A stretch of 64,000 nt of DNA, taken from Paenibacillus_D tarimensis_A (lineage in GTDB: Bacteria > Bacillota > Bacilli > Paenibacillales > Paenibacillaceae). Shown here piece after piece: positions 16,472 through 30,133 of the stretch. The stretch lies in the NCBI GenBank assembly GCA_041281825.1, contig CP166298.1, forward strand, positions 5,580,001-5,644,000, in the 5' to 3' direction. The number at the start of each line of letters is the position of its first letter. Positions within the stretch are counted from its first letter, which is position 1. The notes below the pieces were generated by a model. That model made no database searches. It had not been told where the DNA came from and was given only the letters and a program-made list of their open reading frames with translations. A program made the position numbers and the translations under genes.

Positions 16472-19279
16472 CTATCCTGTATTCCGAAGGCCGGCTGCAA
16501 TTCCGTTAATGGTAAGCAGAACTTCGCGCAGCAGTTCGGAATCGTCGCCGTCACTCGCTCGCAGCCCCCGCAGCTCCGTCAACAGCTGCACTTGCATATA
16601 GCTGAGCGGATCGACATACGGATTACGCAATCGAATCGATTCCTGAATGACCGGGACATTATCAAGAATCTCATTCTGCCCGGTTATCTGCAGTATCATT
16701 CTTGATGTGAGCGCATATTCATTTTCAATCAGTCCCAGGATCCGCTCGCGGATCGATCCGTCCTTAATCAAGGAGGCATATTCCTTCGCAATAACTAAAT
16801 CGGCTTTCGCGAGCGCCATTTGCAGATTATCGATCAAGGACTTGAAAAACGGGAACTTCTCATACATTTCTTTCAATGTGGAGAGCCGTTCTTCACTGCC
16901 GTCCACATAAGCTTGAAGCGCCGTTCCAGCCGCATACCATGCCGGAAGGAGATATCTGCTCTGGGTCCAGGCAAACACCCAAGGAATCGCCCGCAAATCT
17001 TCGAACCGGTCGCTGTTCTTCCGTTTGGAAGGACGGGAACCGATGTTCAGCTCACCGATTTCCGTCAGTGGCGTCGATTCTTTGAAGAAGGTTAAGAAGT
17101 CCGGATCACGGAAGATCAGATCCTGGTATTTCATCAATGCCGTCTCCGAGATGAACTTCGCAATGCTGTCCCATTGCGCTTCCGCCTCCGGCGCCTGTTC
17201 AGGATATTTCGACATTCTGACTGCAGTGATAAGCGCAGATGTGGCCTGTTCCAGGCTTCGGTACGCAATCCCTTGCAGCGAATAACGCGAGGAGAGGACC
17301 TCTCCTTGCTCGGTAATTTTGATTCCTCCGCCGATCGTGTGCGGCGGCTGGGCAAGAATGCTCCGGTTCAGCGGCATACCGCCGCGGCCAAGCGCGCCTC
17401 CGCGGCCGTGGAAGAACTTTAATTTCACCTCGTGAGCATTGGCTGCGGCCGTAATCTCCTTCAATGCAACGCGAAGCTCCCAGTTCGCCGTCACGACTCC
17501 GCCGTCTTTGTTGCTGTCGGAATAGCCAAGCATAATTTCATGCTGATCGCCCATCGCGTTAACCGCTCCGCGGTAAATCGGCAGCTCGAACAATCGGGTC
17601 ATAATACTCGGTGCCGCATGAAGGTCGTCAATTGTTTCAAATAACGGCACGGATTGCAGCGTGCATCTGAGCGAACCGTTCGCTTCCTGACGGAACAGCC
17701 CGACCTCTTTGGCAAACACCATCACTTCCAGCATGTCGCTGGCGCCCTGTGTCATACTGATCAGATAGCTGGTGATGCAATTCGTTCCGAACTCCTGCTG
17801 CGCCCGGTAAACGGTATGAAATACATCCAGACACTCGCGAGTGCTTTCCGAGTATTCGATATGACTGGAAGTAAGCGGGCGCGGGTCCTGTAATAGCTTG
17901 TGCAGCAGATCGACTTTTTCATCCTCCGTCAGAGCGGCGTAATTGCTCACGATGTGCATATTCGCCAAAATTTCCGTCATCGCATTTTCGTGTTCCTTGC
18001 TATGCTGCCGTATATCAAGCGCCACTAAATGAAAGCCAAACAGCTCGACTTGACGGATCATTTTACGGATGTACGTATCCGCGACATAATCCGCGAAGTG
18101 ATGACGTAAGCTGCGGTCAATGATTTGGAGGTCTTCCTTCAGCTCGTCCGGGGAATTGTATCGCTTCTCAGTCCCTTTAAGCGCTTCATTTTTCGCATTG
18201 TTCAGTTTTTCCAACATAAATGAAAGCTTGATGCGGTATGGCTCTTTCTCATTGCGCCACAGCTCAATGCAGTTCACCGTTCCGATATTTTCGCGGTCCT
18301 GCTTTATCGATTGAGACAGTTCGTCCGTTACCTGTACAATATTCGTGCTGAAGCTTAGAAGATTCATTAGTTGATTCAGCATTTGCTTATACTTCTTAAA
18401 TGCAAGCTGGCGGTGCAGCATCAGCGTTTCCCATGTAACCTTAGCCGTAACCGACGGGTTGCCGTCGCGGTCCCCGCCGATCCAGGAGCCGAAGCGTAAA
18501 TATCCGGGCACATGCCACTGTTCGCCAGGATAATATTTGTCCAAGCAGCGCTCGAGCTCTTCATAAACGTCGGGAATGGCTTCAAAAAGCGTTTCATCAA
18601 AATAGTACAGCCCATTGCGAACCTCATCGATTACCGTAGGCTTCCGGTTGCGCAATTCGTCGGTCTGCCATAAAGTTAGCACCTCATTAAGCAGCTTCTC
18701 GCGCAGCTTCTCCCGTTCACGCAAAGTAAGCGTAGGATTATCCAATTCCATAACATCCATGGCCATTCTTTTATGAATATCCATCACTGCCCGGCGGGTA
18801 GCTTCTGTCGGATGAGCTGTCATGACCAATTCGAGCGAAATGCTGTCCAGCATTTCTTTCACAACGTCAACGGAAATGTTCCGTACCTTCAAGTCCTGAA
18901 CTGCGCTTTCAATCGATCCCGGCTGCACTTCATCTCCGGCAGAACGTTCATAGTCGCGTTTTCTGCGCATCCGGTGGTTCTGTTCCGCTATATTAACAAG
19001 CTGAAAATAAATCGCGAAAGCCCGAATGACCTGATGGCGAATATCCGGGTCTAACGATTCGATGACTTGTTTAAACTCTTCATAAAGCTCCGGCAAATAC
19101 TCCGCCCGCAGCGTTTTGCTCATTTCACGGATCTTTTCAACAATATCCAGCAGCTGTTCACCGCCTTGGTGAACGAGCACCTCACCTAATATATTCCCCA
19201 GAAATCGGACGTCGCGGCGCAATAAATTGTTGGTTTGCGGCCGGCTTACCGTTACTGCTGTTGCATTCTGATCAGACAT
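16472..19279 (-). CDS. ppc: Phosphoenolpyruvate carboxylase
   Basis: Ppc fixes bicarbonate onto PEP to give oxaloacetate, refilling the TCA cycle. The 935-aa protein contains the catalytic VMTAHPTEATRR (H156), the glycine-rich FHGRGGALGRGG loop, GYSDSNKDGG, and the conserved C-terminus (QVQLLTELR … LLTINGIAAGLRNTG) where aspartate inhibition sites lie. AGGAGGAAC lies just before the ATG. A TATGAT -10 near 19330 with a weak TTCAAC -35 17 bp away could be its promoter. It is monocistronic. The 16,380-16,471 spacer has an imperfect GC-rich hairpin as a possible terminator. Confidence 0.97.
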   Translation of the reverse strand: MSDQNATAVTVSRPQTNNLLRRDVRFLGNILGEVLVHQGGEQLLDIVEKIREMSKTLRAEYLPELYEEFKQVIESLDPDIRHQVIRAFAIYFQLVNIAEQNHRMRRKRDYERSAGDEVQPGSIESAVQDLKVRNISVDVVKEMLDSISLELVMTAHPTEATRRAVMDIHKRMAMDVMELDNPTLTLREREKLREKLLNEVLTLWQTDELRNRKPTVIDEVRNGLYYFDETLFEAIPDVYEELERCLDKYYPGEQWHVPGYLRFGSWIGGDRDGNPSVTAKVTWETLMLHRQLAFKKYKQMLNQLMNLLSFSTNIVQVTDELSQSIKQDRENIGTVNCIELWRNEKEPYRIKLSFMLEKLNNAKNEALKGTEKRYNSPDELKEDLQIIDRSLRHHFADYVADTYIRKMIRQVELFGFHLVALDIRQHSKEHENAMTEILANMHIVSNYAALTEDEKVDLLHKLLQDPRPLTSSHIEYSESTRECLDVFHTVYRAQQEFGTNCITSYLISMTQGASDMLEVMVFAKEVGLFRQEANGSLRCTLQSVPLFETIDDLHAAPSIMTRLFELPIYRGAVNAMGDQHEIMLGYSDSNKDGGVVTANWELRVALKEITAAANAHEVKLKFFHGRGGALGRGGMPLNRSILAQPPHTIGGGIKITEQGEVLSSRYSLQGIAYRSLEQATSALITAVRMSKYPEQAPEAEAQWDSIAKFISETALMKYQDLIFRDPDFLTFFKESTPLTEIGELNIGSRPSKRKNSDRFEDLRAIPWVFAWTQSRYLLPAWYAAGTALQAYVDGSEERLSTLKEMYEKFPFFKSLIDNLQMALAKADLVIAKEYASLIKDGSIRERILGLIENEYALTSRMILQITGQNEILDNVPVIQESIRLRNPYVDPLSYMQVQLLTELRGLRASDGDDSELLREVLLTINGIAAGLRNTG

Positions 19280-19370
19280 ATTGTTCCTCCTGTTTGCATT
19301 GCCTTGCTAATGCCGTATTTTCACTTTCTACATCATACTACAAAATGATACACGGTTGAAGCCTTGTAAA

Positions 19371-19395
19371 TAAAAAAAGCCTTGTTTCCAAGGCT
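19371..19395 (-). terminator. Terminator of the four-tRNA operon
   Basis: The stem AGCCTTG/CAAGGCT (19378-19384, 19389-19395) is followed on the minus strand by a seven-T run, about 50 bp after tRNA-Gly(TCC). Confidence 0.85.
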
Positions 19396-19443
19396 TGCTA
19401 ATTGTCTATAAGGATATATTACACGAAGATTGAAATTTAGTTA

Positions 19444-19517
19444 TGGAGCGGGTGATGGGAATCGAACCCACGCTACCAGCTTGGAAGGCTGGAGTTCTAC
19501 CATTGAACTACACCCGC
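19444..19517 (-). tRNA. tRNA-Gly (anticodon TCC)
   Basis: A complete cloverleaf starts GCGGGTG and ends with encoded CCA. The anticodon loop reads CTTCCAA. It is the last gene of the four-tRNA operon. Confidence 0.95.
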
Positions 19518-19588
19518 ATATCTAACCCACAAAAGTGACGATCTCTTCAAAACTGATTCCGTTTCTTTCGCGGGGACCATTTCAATTA

Positions 19589-19665
19589 TGGTCGGGACGA
19601 CACGATTTGAACATGCGACCCCCTGGTCCCAAACCAGGTGCTCTACCAAGCTGAGCTACGTCCCG
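19589..19665 (-). tRNA. tRNA-Pro (anticodon TGG)
   Basis: Acceptor stem CGGGACG/CGTCCCG, D-arm AGCTCAGCTTGGTAGAGC, anticodon loop TTTGGGA, encoded CCA. Confidence 0.95.
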
Positions 19666-19695
19666 TTAAATCATAATGTGTTTCTTTGAAGTAAA

Positions 19696-19772
19696 TGGCG
19701 TGCCCAGAGAGATTCGAACTCCCGACCTTTTGATTCGTAGTCAAACGCTCTATCCAGCTGAGCTATGGGCAC
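19696..19772 (-). tRNA. tRNA-Arg (anticodon ACG)
   Basis: Acceptor GTGCCCA/TGGGCAC, anticodon loop CTACGAA (A34 presumably edited to inosine), encoded CCA. Confidence 0.95.
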
Positions 19773-19778
19773 AAAATA

Positions 19779-19853
19779 TGGAGCGGAAGACGGGAATCGA
19801 ACCCGCGACCCTCGCCTTGGCAAGGCGATGCTCTACCGCTGAGCCACTTCCGC
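19779..19853 (-). tRNA. tRNA-Gly (anticodon GCC)
   Basis: Acceptor GCGGAAG/CTTCCGC, anticodon loop TTGCCAA, encoded CCA. It is the first gene of the operon, directly behind the promoter. Confidence 0.95.
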
Positions 19854-19896
19854 ACGTTTCTTGAGTTAATGCCGTACTTCAAAGGCGACAATTGAT

Positions 19897-19925
19897 AATA
19901 TACCATGGTTCGATTAAAAATGCAA
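19897..19925 (-). promoter_or_regulatory. Promoter of the tRNA Gly-Arg-Pro-Gly operon
   Basis: TTGCAT (19920-19925), a 17-bp spacer and TATATT (19897-19902), 44 bp before the first tRNA. An AT-rich tract lies upstream of the -35. The rest of the gap to 20,162 shows no gene. Confidence 0.8.
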
Positions 19926-20162
19926 ATGTTTTTTAAAAAAATTTTTAAAGCCAATTTATACCGTTTGATTTCAGTTACAATACGATGAATTTACACGTCG
20001 CTTTTAACGCCTGTAATGGTCTTTTACAACGTTGGATGCCTGCGGCGGCACCTGAAGTAGCCCTCGCTTCAGATAAACGCACAGAAGCTCAAATAAACCG
20101 TCCAAATCAACCGTTAAAACCGACACTTATTTTACAGTGAAGGATAGAGCATCCTTTTTATC

Positions 20163-20985
20163 TTACGCTCGGACGATACTATGAATGGTTTTATCAGCTT
20201 CTTCCGACTGTGAATCTGCCGGAGCATAGTGGTCAGCTAGCGCAAACGGCAAACACAACGGCAAGCCTGTACGAGGGTCCGGAACGATATCCGCTTCGAT
20301 ACCAAACACCTCACGCAGCATTTCCGGCGTCATCACATCGATGGGATTTCCTTCTCCTGCGACACGGCCGCTTTTAATAGCAATCATATGATGAGCGAAA
20401 CGCTACTGAAATCATGAACGACCATAGCTTCTTCAGGAATTGCGAAGCACTTCGAGCTGATGCGCCATGTCCAGGAACGTCGTCGGCTCATCAAGAAATA
20501 TGATGTCCGTTTCCTGCGTCAGCGTCATCGCAATCCACGCCCTTTGGCGCTGCCCTCCGGAACACAGGCCGGTCGGCGAATGTGGTCATTCCCGTTACTT
20601 CGAGCGCCTATTGCACGACTGTGCGGTCTTCATTGCTCATCGTGCCAAACCCTTTCTGATACGGCAAACGTCCGTATGAGACCAATTCAGAAACGGTCAA
20701 TCCGTCCGGCGACGTCGGATTCTGCGGCAAAATGGCAAGCTCCTTCGCGACTTCTTTGGTCGATGGTTTATGAATTGACTTCCCGTCCAGCAACACGGTT
20801 CCGCTTGCAGGAGACATGATTCTGGCCAATGTTTTTAGTATCGTCGATTTTCCCGACCCGTTTGACCCGACTAATGCCGTGATCTTTCCTTGAGGAATCG
20901 CAATATTCAGATCCTGTACAATCATTCTTTTCTCATAAGCGATATGCACAGCTTGTTCGTCGTCAAACGAATAATTGAGATACAC
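20163..20985 (-). pseudogene. Siderophore/iron ABC transporter ATPase (FecE/FhuC-type), frameshifted
   Basis: From GTG 20985 (RBS GAGGAG) the frame gives the N-terminal half of an iron-siderophore importer ATPase: Walker A GSNGSGKST, the Q-loop region LAILPQNP, then TVSELVSYGRLPYQK. The frame breaks near 20,608. Shifted frames continue with the signature CSGGQRQRAWIAMTL and Walker B DIIFLDEPTTFLDMAHQLE. A further break precedes the last segment, which ends at 20163 (GEGNPIDVMTPEMLREVFGI). At least three lesions make it non-functional, and no permease or binding-protein gene is adjacent. It sits between two tRNA clusters. A Fur box remains upstream. Confidence 0.88.
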
Positions 20986-21002
20986 GCTCCTCTAAACCCA
21001 GA

Positions 21003-21030
21003 ATCATAATCATTGATAATGATTAACAAT
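21003..21030 (-). promoter_or_regulatory. Fur box upstream of the iron-ABC ATPase pseudogene
   Basis: TGATAAT-G-ATTAACA (21014-21028) differs by one base from the 7-1-7 Fur motif, and the flanking ATAATCATTGATAATGATTA gives overlapping palindromes. It is 18-45 bp upstream of the pseudogene start. Confidence 0.75.
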
Positions 21031-21123
21031 ATCTTCTCTATGATAGTATTTCCCCATCGGTTATGCCAATACCCCTTTACCCCTCCGAGCTTTTCGCAGC
21101 TAGTCAGTAGCTTCACAAAACAA

Positions 21124-21155
21124 AAACTCTCGAAATCAACTGATCTCGAGAGTTT
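21124..21155 (-). terminator. Terminator of the rRNA/tRNA operon
   Basis: The stem AAACTCTCG/CGAGAGTTT (21124-21132, 21147-21155) is followed on the minus strand by a T-rich tract, 14 bp after tRNA-Leu. Confidence 0.8.
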
Positions 21156-21168
21156 ATTCTGTAAAGTT

Positions 21169-21251
21169 TGGTGCGCGTAGAGGGACTTGAACCCCCACGG
21201 TTTCCCGCCAGATCCTAAGTCTGGTGCGTCTGCCAATTCCGCCATACGCGC
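21169..21251 (-). tRNA. tRNA-Leu (anticodon TAG)
   Basis: A class-II tRNA with an extended variable arm, acceptor GCGCGTA/TACGCGC, anticodon loop CTTAGGA, encoded CCA. It is the last gene of the rRNA operon. Confidence 0.94.
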
Positions 21252-21261
21252 GAGTAAAACA

Positions 21262-21337
21262 TGGTGAGCCATGAAGGACTCGAACCTTCGACACCCTGAT
21301 TAAAAGTCAGGTGCTCTACCAACTGAGCTAATGGCTC
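21262..21337 (-). tRNA. tRNA-Lys (anticodon TTT)
   Basis: Acceptor GAGCCAT/ATGGCTC, anticodon loop CTTTTAA, encoded CCA. Confidence 0.95.
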
Positions 21338-21347
21338 CGGAGAAAAC

Positions 21348-21422
21348 TGGCTGGGGATCTAGGATTCGAACCTAGGAATGACGGAGTCAAAGTCCGTTGC
21401 CTTACCGCTTGGCTAATCCCCA
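21348..21422 (-). tRNA. tRNA-Gln (anticodon TTG)
   Basis: Acceptor TGGGGAT/ATCCCCA, anticodon loop CTTTGAC, encoded CCA. Confidence 0.95.
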
Positions 21423-21428
21423 ATAAAA

Positions 21429-21504
21429 TGGTGGACGCTGACGGGATCGAACCGCCGACCCTCTGCTTGTAAGGCAGATGCTCTCCCAGCTGAGCTAAGC
21501 GTCC
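21429..21504 (-). tRNA. tRNA-Val (anticodon TAC)
   Basis: Acceptor GGACGCT/AGCGTCC, anticodon loop CTTACAA, encoded CCA. Confidence 0.95.
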
Positions 21505-21556
21505 ACATATGATCTCCATATGAAATCCGCTTTATACATAAGCATATAAGTGGAAT

Positions 21557-21631
21557 TGGTGACCCGTAGGGGATTCGAACCCCTGTTACCTCCGTGAAAG
21601 GGAGGTGTCTTAACCCCTTGACCAACGGGCC
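21557..21631 (-). tRNA. tRNA-Glu (anticodon TTC)
   Basis: Acceptor GGCCCGT/ACGGGTC, anticodon loop CTTTCAC, encoded CCA. Confidence 0.95.
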
Positions 21632-21676
21632 TTAATGTTCAATGAAGCGACCTTGCTTCGTAAGCATAAGCTTAAA

Positions 21677-21752
21677 TGGAGCTCTCAACCGGGATCGAAC
21701 CGGTGACCTCATCCTTACCATGGATGCACTCTACCGACTGAGCTATGAGAGC
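21677..21752 (-). tRNA. tRNA-Thr (anticodon GGT)
   Basis: Acceptor GCTCTCA/TGAGAGC, anticodon loop ATGGTAA, encoded CCA. Confidence 0.94.
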
Positions 21753-21757
21753 ATAAA

Positions 21758-21833
21758 TGGCTCCCCGAACAGGACTCGAACCTGTGACAACTCGGTTAAC
21801 AGCCGAGTGCTCTACCAACTGAGCTATCAGGGA
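21758..21833 (-). tRNA. tRNA-Asn (anticodon GTT)
   Basis: Acceptor TCCCTGA/TCGGGGA (one G-T pair), anticodon loop CTGTTAA, encoded CCA. It is the first tRNA after 23S, with no 5S gene between them. Confidence 0.94.
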
Positions 21834-21920
21834 ACGGAAAACTCCAGAGCGTTGCGCCCTGAAAACCGGATGCGAAAGGATACAGAAACATTAGCTGTTT
21901 GAGTTTCAATGGGTTGTATT

Positions 21921-24848
<2,928 letters not shown>

Positions 24849-24999
24849 TGCATTTTTCCGAAGGAAAAGATGCTTCCTTCTTCAAATGTTCTACTAATTG
24901 TTGCTCGCTTCGCTTACGCGAAGCTCGCGTTATTGCAACTTCAGCTAAAGGATGTTTCTATTTTTTCGCTATCCAGTTTTCAAGGTGCAAAACATACAT

Positions 25000-25075
25000 T
25001 GGTGGAGCCAAGGAGGATCGAACTCCTGACCTCCTGCTTGCAAGGCAGGCGCTCTCCCAGCTGAGCTATGGCCCC
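25000..25075 (-). tRNA. tRNA-Ala (anticodon TGC)
   Basis: Acceptor GGGGCCA/TGGCTCC (one G-T pair), anticodon loop CTTGCAA, encoded CCA. It lies in the 16S-23S spacer. Confidence 0.95.
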
Positions 25076-25102
25076 ATACTTTACCCGTCTAGGTAAGGAT
25101 AA

Positions 25103-25179
<77 letters not shown>

Positions 25180-25206
25180 ATACTTTACCCGTCTAGGTAA
25201 GGATAA

Positions 25207-25283
<77 letters not shown>

Positions 25284-25317
25284 TTGTCACAAGTATTGAT
25301 GAGATGCAAAAGCATCC

Positions 25318-25435
25318 GCTTGGCAACGTCCTACTCTCCCAGGACCCTGCGGTCCAAGTACCATCGGCGCTGGAAGGCTTAACGGTCGTGTTCGGGATGG
25401 GTACGCGTGGTTCCCTTCCGCCATCGCCACCAAAC
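25318..25435 (-). rRNA. 5S ribosomal RNA
   Basis: A 5S of about 118 nt starts GTTTGGTGGCGATGGCGG, contains CCATCCCGAACACG and ends GACGTTGCCAAGC, with terminal arms pairing. It is located between 16S and 23S, not after 23S. Confidence 0.95.
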
Positions 25436-25549
25436 GGATATTCGCTTGTGAAAGTTCATTCCCGGTTAACCCGGTCTTGCTCTTTCAAAACTGACAACGA
25501 GCGAGCAACAATGCCTTGTTTATCCGGTCATCATCGTGACCGGGTAATT

Positions 25550-27106
<1,557 letters not shown>

Positions 27107-27303
27107 AAAATGCGTCTTTATCTTTCAGCCGAAGGCTGATGGATAATGAGCGCTAAAGTGTTTATGAATAAGCTTGTTAGCTCATACGTTTTGTTGCTGT
27201 TTCTGCAGCTCTTGATGAGCCGCAGGGCATTTCGCTCGTTGTTCAGTTTTCAAAGAACAAGGTCGTTCTTTTCGTTCACCGCCGTCTCAGCGGCGACCTT
27301 TAT

Positions 27304-27333
27304 AATATATCACAGGCCTCTCTAACTTTGCAA
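27304..27333 (-). promoter_or_regulatory. rRNA operon promoter (proximal)
   Basis: TTGCAA (27328-27333), an 18-bp spacer and TATATT (27304-27309), about 200 bp upstream of the mature 16S end. Confidence 0.65.
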
Positions 27334-27388
27334 GTGGTAAATTTTATTTTCTTCACCGGAGAAGTCTGTCCCACATGGGGCGAAAGAT

Positions 27389-27418
27389 AATTTACCACAA
27401 TTCAAGCTTTGTCGTCAA
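27389..27418 (-). promoter_or_regulatory. rRNA operon promoter (distal)
   Basis: TTGACG (27413-27418), an 18-bp spacer and TAAATT (27389-27394). Tandem promoters are usual for rrn operons. The remaining leader sequence between here and 16S holds no gene. Confidence 0.6.
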
Positions 27419-27483
27419 GACCTGTGTCCAACAAATTTCTGCCAGTCATCACAATTGCGAAGTTATGCCTTCCCTTTACCCGC

Positions 27484-27714
27484 TTAATCCGCCGAACGGA
27501 ACGACTTGATATTTAAGGCATAATGAGATAGCTCTTTAGGCGTAGCAATTCTAGCATACATTCTGAAGATCACTTTATAGCGCTTGGCGATTGCGTGTTT
27601 GATTTCACCATCCATTCTGGCATCGTTCAAGTCCAGCAGCATTTCATCCAATTCTTTGCGAAGTACGTAATCAAGCTCTTTACATTCTTTGTCGTTAAAC
27701 AAAATTCCTAGCAT
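27484..27714 (-). CDS. Conserved-looking small protein of unknown function
   Basis: A 76-aa product with AAGGAGG upstream (spacing rather long, about 14 nt). It is charged and probably helical throughout (FNDKECKELDYVLRKELDEM), ending NIKSFRSAD, with no membrane segment or cysteine pair. I do not recognise the family. Composition and ribosome site suggest a real gene. It lies between the rRNA promoters and the spoIIM-family gene. The 250 bp on its upstream side contain nothing I can support. Confidence 0.6.
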   Translation of the reverse strand: MLGILFNDKECKELDYVLRKELDEMLLDLNDARMDGEIKHAIAKRYKVIFRMYARIATPKELSHYALNIKSFRSAD

Positions 27715-27964
27715 ATCGATCTGCCGGGCCTCCTTCCAAAATCAAAACCAACGGGAACGTCAGGACGATGCAAAAATTTCTTTCCGCTCCGGACTAAGCC
27801 ATAACGGCTGACGCGCTGTCTATGATAGCGTCTGCTCCATTCGTGATGAAATATAAGACGGTACGAACACGAAGTGCATACTTTCTTATATTTCAAAAAA
27901 AACGCCGAACGCTATTACACGCCTGGCGCCGCTTTATTGTTATGCTCAGATTTTGGAAGATTTA

Positions 27965-28591
27965 TTACATGGATCTTTGTATATCTTGCATCAGCCATGC
28001 CGTAAATGTGCTTTCAATTATTGCGGCAACAAGTAAAGCTGCGACAAGAAGGATCATGACCGGAACGGTACGTGCGGCGAATCTTTCATACTCTGCGCCA
28101 AAACCCGGCTTTCTCTTAACGAGCAGCCCTGCTCCGCGAAGCGACAGCATGCCGAACCGGATTCCGTATGCGCATGCGACAATAATCGCCGGAATTTCGA
28201 TAATCCCATGAGGCAGAATACCTTTTACGAAGATCGCGAGTACATTGGCGCCCTGATCGGCCAGCTTCGTAAACAAATAACCGAGCACCATCCCATTAAT
28301 AAGAAGGAATAAGATAGGCACAATACCGAGTACAACGCCCAAATACATGACCAGCACCGATTTGATCGCGTTATTCAGAAAGATCAGCCCAAACATAAAT
28401 AACGTCGGATTATTGCTGGACTCGGCCATTTCCACCAATTGTTCGAGCCCCTTAATCTGAGACTCCATAAACGCTTCCAACTGCACATTCGTACCGCCGA
28501 CAACGATCCCCGCCAGAAGAAGTATCGTCGAGAATGCAACATAACCCCTCATCTCACCGAAGTGGCTTTTGATGGCATTCCAAGAAAACAT
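27965..28591 (-). CDS. Stage II sporulation protein M-family membrane protein
   Basis: The 208-aa product (ATG 28591, GGGGGA seven bases before) has a cytoplasmic N-terminus (FSWNAIKSHFGEMRGY) and about five membrane segments. These include the conserved FLNNAIKSVLVMYLGVVLGIVP and LPHGIIEIPAIIVACAYGIR blocks of the SpoIIM/DUF95 family. SpoIIM proper takes part in septal peptidoglycan remodelling during engulfment with SpoIID and SpoIIP. Many Firmicutes carry a second family member beside pdaB, and this position fits that paralogue, so I leave the symbol empty. It is divergent from pdaB across a 106-bp spacer. Confidence 0.82.
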   Translation of the reverse strand: MFSWNAIKSHFGEMRGYVAFSTILLLAGIVVGGTNVQLEAFMESQIKGLEQLVEMAESSNNPTLFMFGLIFLNNAIKSVLVMYLGVVLGIVPILFLLINGMVLGYLFTKLADQGANVLAIFVKGILPHGIIEIPAIIVACAYGIRFGMLSLRGAGLLVKRKPGFGAEYERFAARTVPVMILLVAALLVAAIIESTFTAWLMQDIQRSM

Positions 28592-28697
28592 AGATATTCC
28601 CCCATTACTAATAAATTGTCCAAGACAAGAATAACTGAGTGGTACGAGCATACATTGTTACTATACAAGCAACCAAACGAGAGGAGCGCCAGTACAA

Positions 28698-29492
28698 ATG
28701 AACCTGTTCTATGTCATTAACGGTCGAAAAGTCAAACAATATGTGCTCATAGCTTTCGCATTAATTTTTGCCGCGGGTGTAGTGTACGCCGAAAGAGACA
28801 ATATTACGGTGTTCTCCCCTGAGCAGCCGGCAGCGATCTACAGCGTCCCGACGGACAAAAAAATCGTTGCACTTACATTCGATATCAGCTGGGGGGACAA
28901 AAGAACGGAACCGATTTTGAATGTTCTGAAGGAAAAAGGAGTTACCGACGCAACTTTTTTCCTATCCTCTGCCTGGAGCAAATCCCATCCGGAGATTGTC
29001 AAAAAGATCGTAAGCGCCGGGTATGAAATCGGTAGTCACGGCCACAAGCACGAAAATTACAGTCAGCTCAGCGACGATGAAATTCGCAAACAGATCCGCA
29101 CCGCCCACGCCATTCTGAGCGAGGTTACCGGGAAATCGCCGGAGTTAATCCGGCTGCCTAACGGGGATTTTGACAAACGTGTCCTTCGCATCGCCCAAGA
29201 GCTTAATTACAAAGTGATCCAATGGGATACGGACTCCATGGACTGGATGAATATCGGAACTGATAAAATTATCAACCGTGTCGTCAGCAAAGCTCATCCG
29301 GGAGACATTATCCTCATGCACGCAAGCGATTCAAGCAAACAAACGCATGAAGCGCTCCCCGTCATTATTGATCAATTACGCGATAAAGGCTACGAGTTCG
29401 TTACCGTCAGCAAGCTGATCCACCAGACGGAGGTTCAAGGCAACACCGTTAAAGACAAATCCGCTCTTAGCCAGACCGGCATGCAATTCTAA
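28698..29492 (+). CDS. pdaB: Polysaccharide deacetylase, sporulation-type (PdaB-like)
   Basis: This 264-aa CE4-family enzyme is needed to keep spores dormant in B. subtilis. A membrane anchor (about 13-30) precedes the NodB domain: motif 1 LTFDISWG (D62; the usual second Asp is replaced, as in PdaB), motif 2 SHGHKHENY (H114-x3-H118), motif 3 RLPNGDFD and a C-terminal ILMHASD. The GDPx substitution pattern separates PdaB from housekeeping deacetylases. GAGAGGAG lies about 12 nt before ATG. It is one of only two intact plus-strand genes in the core region, next to kbaA as in B. subtilis. Confidence 0.9.
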   Translation: MNLFYVINGRKVKQYVLIAFALIFAAGVVYAERDNITVFSPEQPAAIYSVPTDKKIVALTFDISWGDKRTEPILNVLKEKGVTDATFFLSSAWSKSHPEIVKKIVSAGYEIGSHGHKHENYSQLSDDEIRKQIRTAHAILSEVTGKSPELIRLPNGDFDKRVLRIAQELNYKVIQWDTDSMDWMNIGTDKIINRVVSKAHPGDIILMHASDSSKQTHEALPVIIDQLRDKGYEFVTVSKLIHQTEVQGNTVKDKSALSQTGMQF

Positions 29493-29524
29493 ATTGAGCC
29501 CCTCCCCTGCGACCGGCTTCGCCT

Positions 29525-30133
29525 CTAAACGGCGGATTCGGTCGTTTTCGGTTTCAGAATGCGGTGCAGCATTAATATTTGGTAAGCATTGCAAGCGAAC
29601 AAAGGCACCATCATAAAAATAATCGCCGTTGCGTTATTTCCCTCGCTCAGTGTCGGCCAGGCTTCAATCATCGTTCCGACAAACATGAGAAATAAAGTCG
29701 GGATAAATGCGGTTGGATTGGTCTGCTTAACCTTAATATAGGCTACACCCCAGGATAAAACCGCCAGGGAAAGCGGCAGCACCCAGAACATCCAGTTGTT
29801 TAAGCCTGCCCTGTTTTCATACAGAATATATCCGAAAGCAACGACAGAGAACAGGGTTGTATACGCTTGTAAAGCAGACCACAAATATTTTTTCCTGAAA
29901 ATACTCAATGCAATGTAGTTTAATGTGAGGTAGGCGAAAAATCCCATTTGGCTAAAAGCTCCGATCATTGTGCCCACAAGCGCCATCATTGCCGCATTAA
30001 AACCTGCCGCCTCAAGTCCCATGAAGCCGAACGATTGATCCGTCCACTGCATGATCGAGCCTGTAACCGCCGTTATAACGGCTCCGACTGCCATACAGCT
30101 CCAGAATAAAAAAAACCATTTCCGCAGATTCAT
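29525..30133 (-). CDS. kbaA: KinB-signalling pathway activation protein
   Basis: The 202-aa integral membrane protein has six predicted hydrophobic segments (about 6-26, 42-70, 82-104, 112-130, 143-160, 168-188) and the KbaA pattern beginning NLRKWFFLFWSCMAVGAVIT. KbaA is required for activation of the sporulation kinase KinB. The start ATG 30133 has GGGAGG at good spacing. Its place between pdaB and gerD reproduces the B. subtilis order cwlD-salA-gerD-kbaA-pdaB-rrn. Confidence 0.88.
   Translation of the reverse strand: MNLRKWFFLFWSCMAVGAVITAVTGSIMQWTDQSFGFMGLEAAGFNAAMMALVGTMIGAFSQMGFFAYLTLNYIALSIFRKKYLWSALQAYTTLFSVVAFGYILYENRAGLNNWMFWVLPLSLAVLSWGVAYIKVKQTNPTAFIPTLFLMFVGTMIEAWPTLSEGNNATAIIFMMVPLFACNAYQILMLHRILKPKTTESAV

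Noticed and set aside
27708..27896. 62-codon minus-strand frame upstream of the small unknown gene
   Set aside because: No family, no ribosome site, basic low-complexity composition; overlaps the better-supported gene start.
28592..28697. Sigma-G-type promoter for pdaB
   Set aside because: A CATACA-like -10 and GAATA-like -35 are present but spacing is about 15 bp, too short to support.
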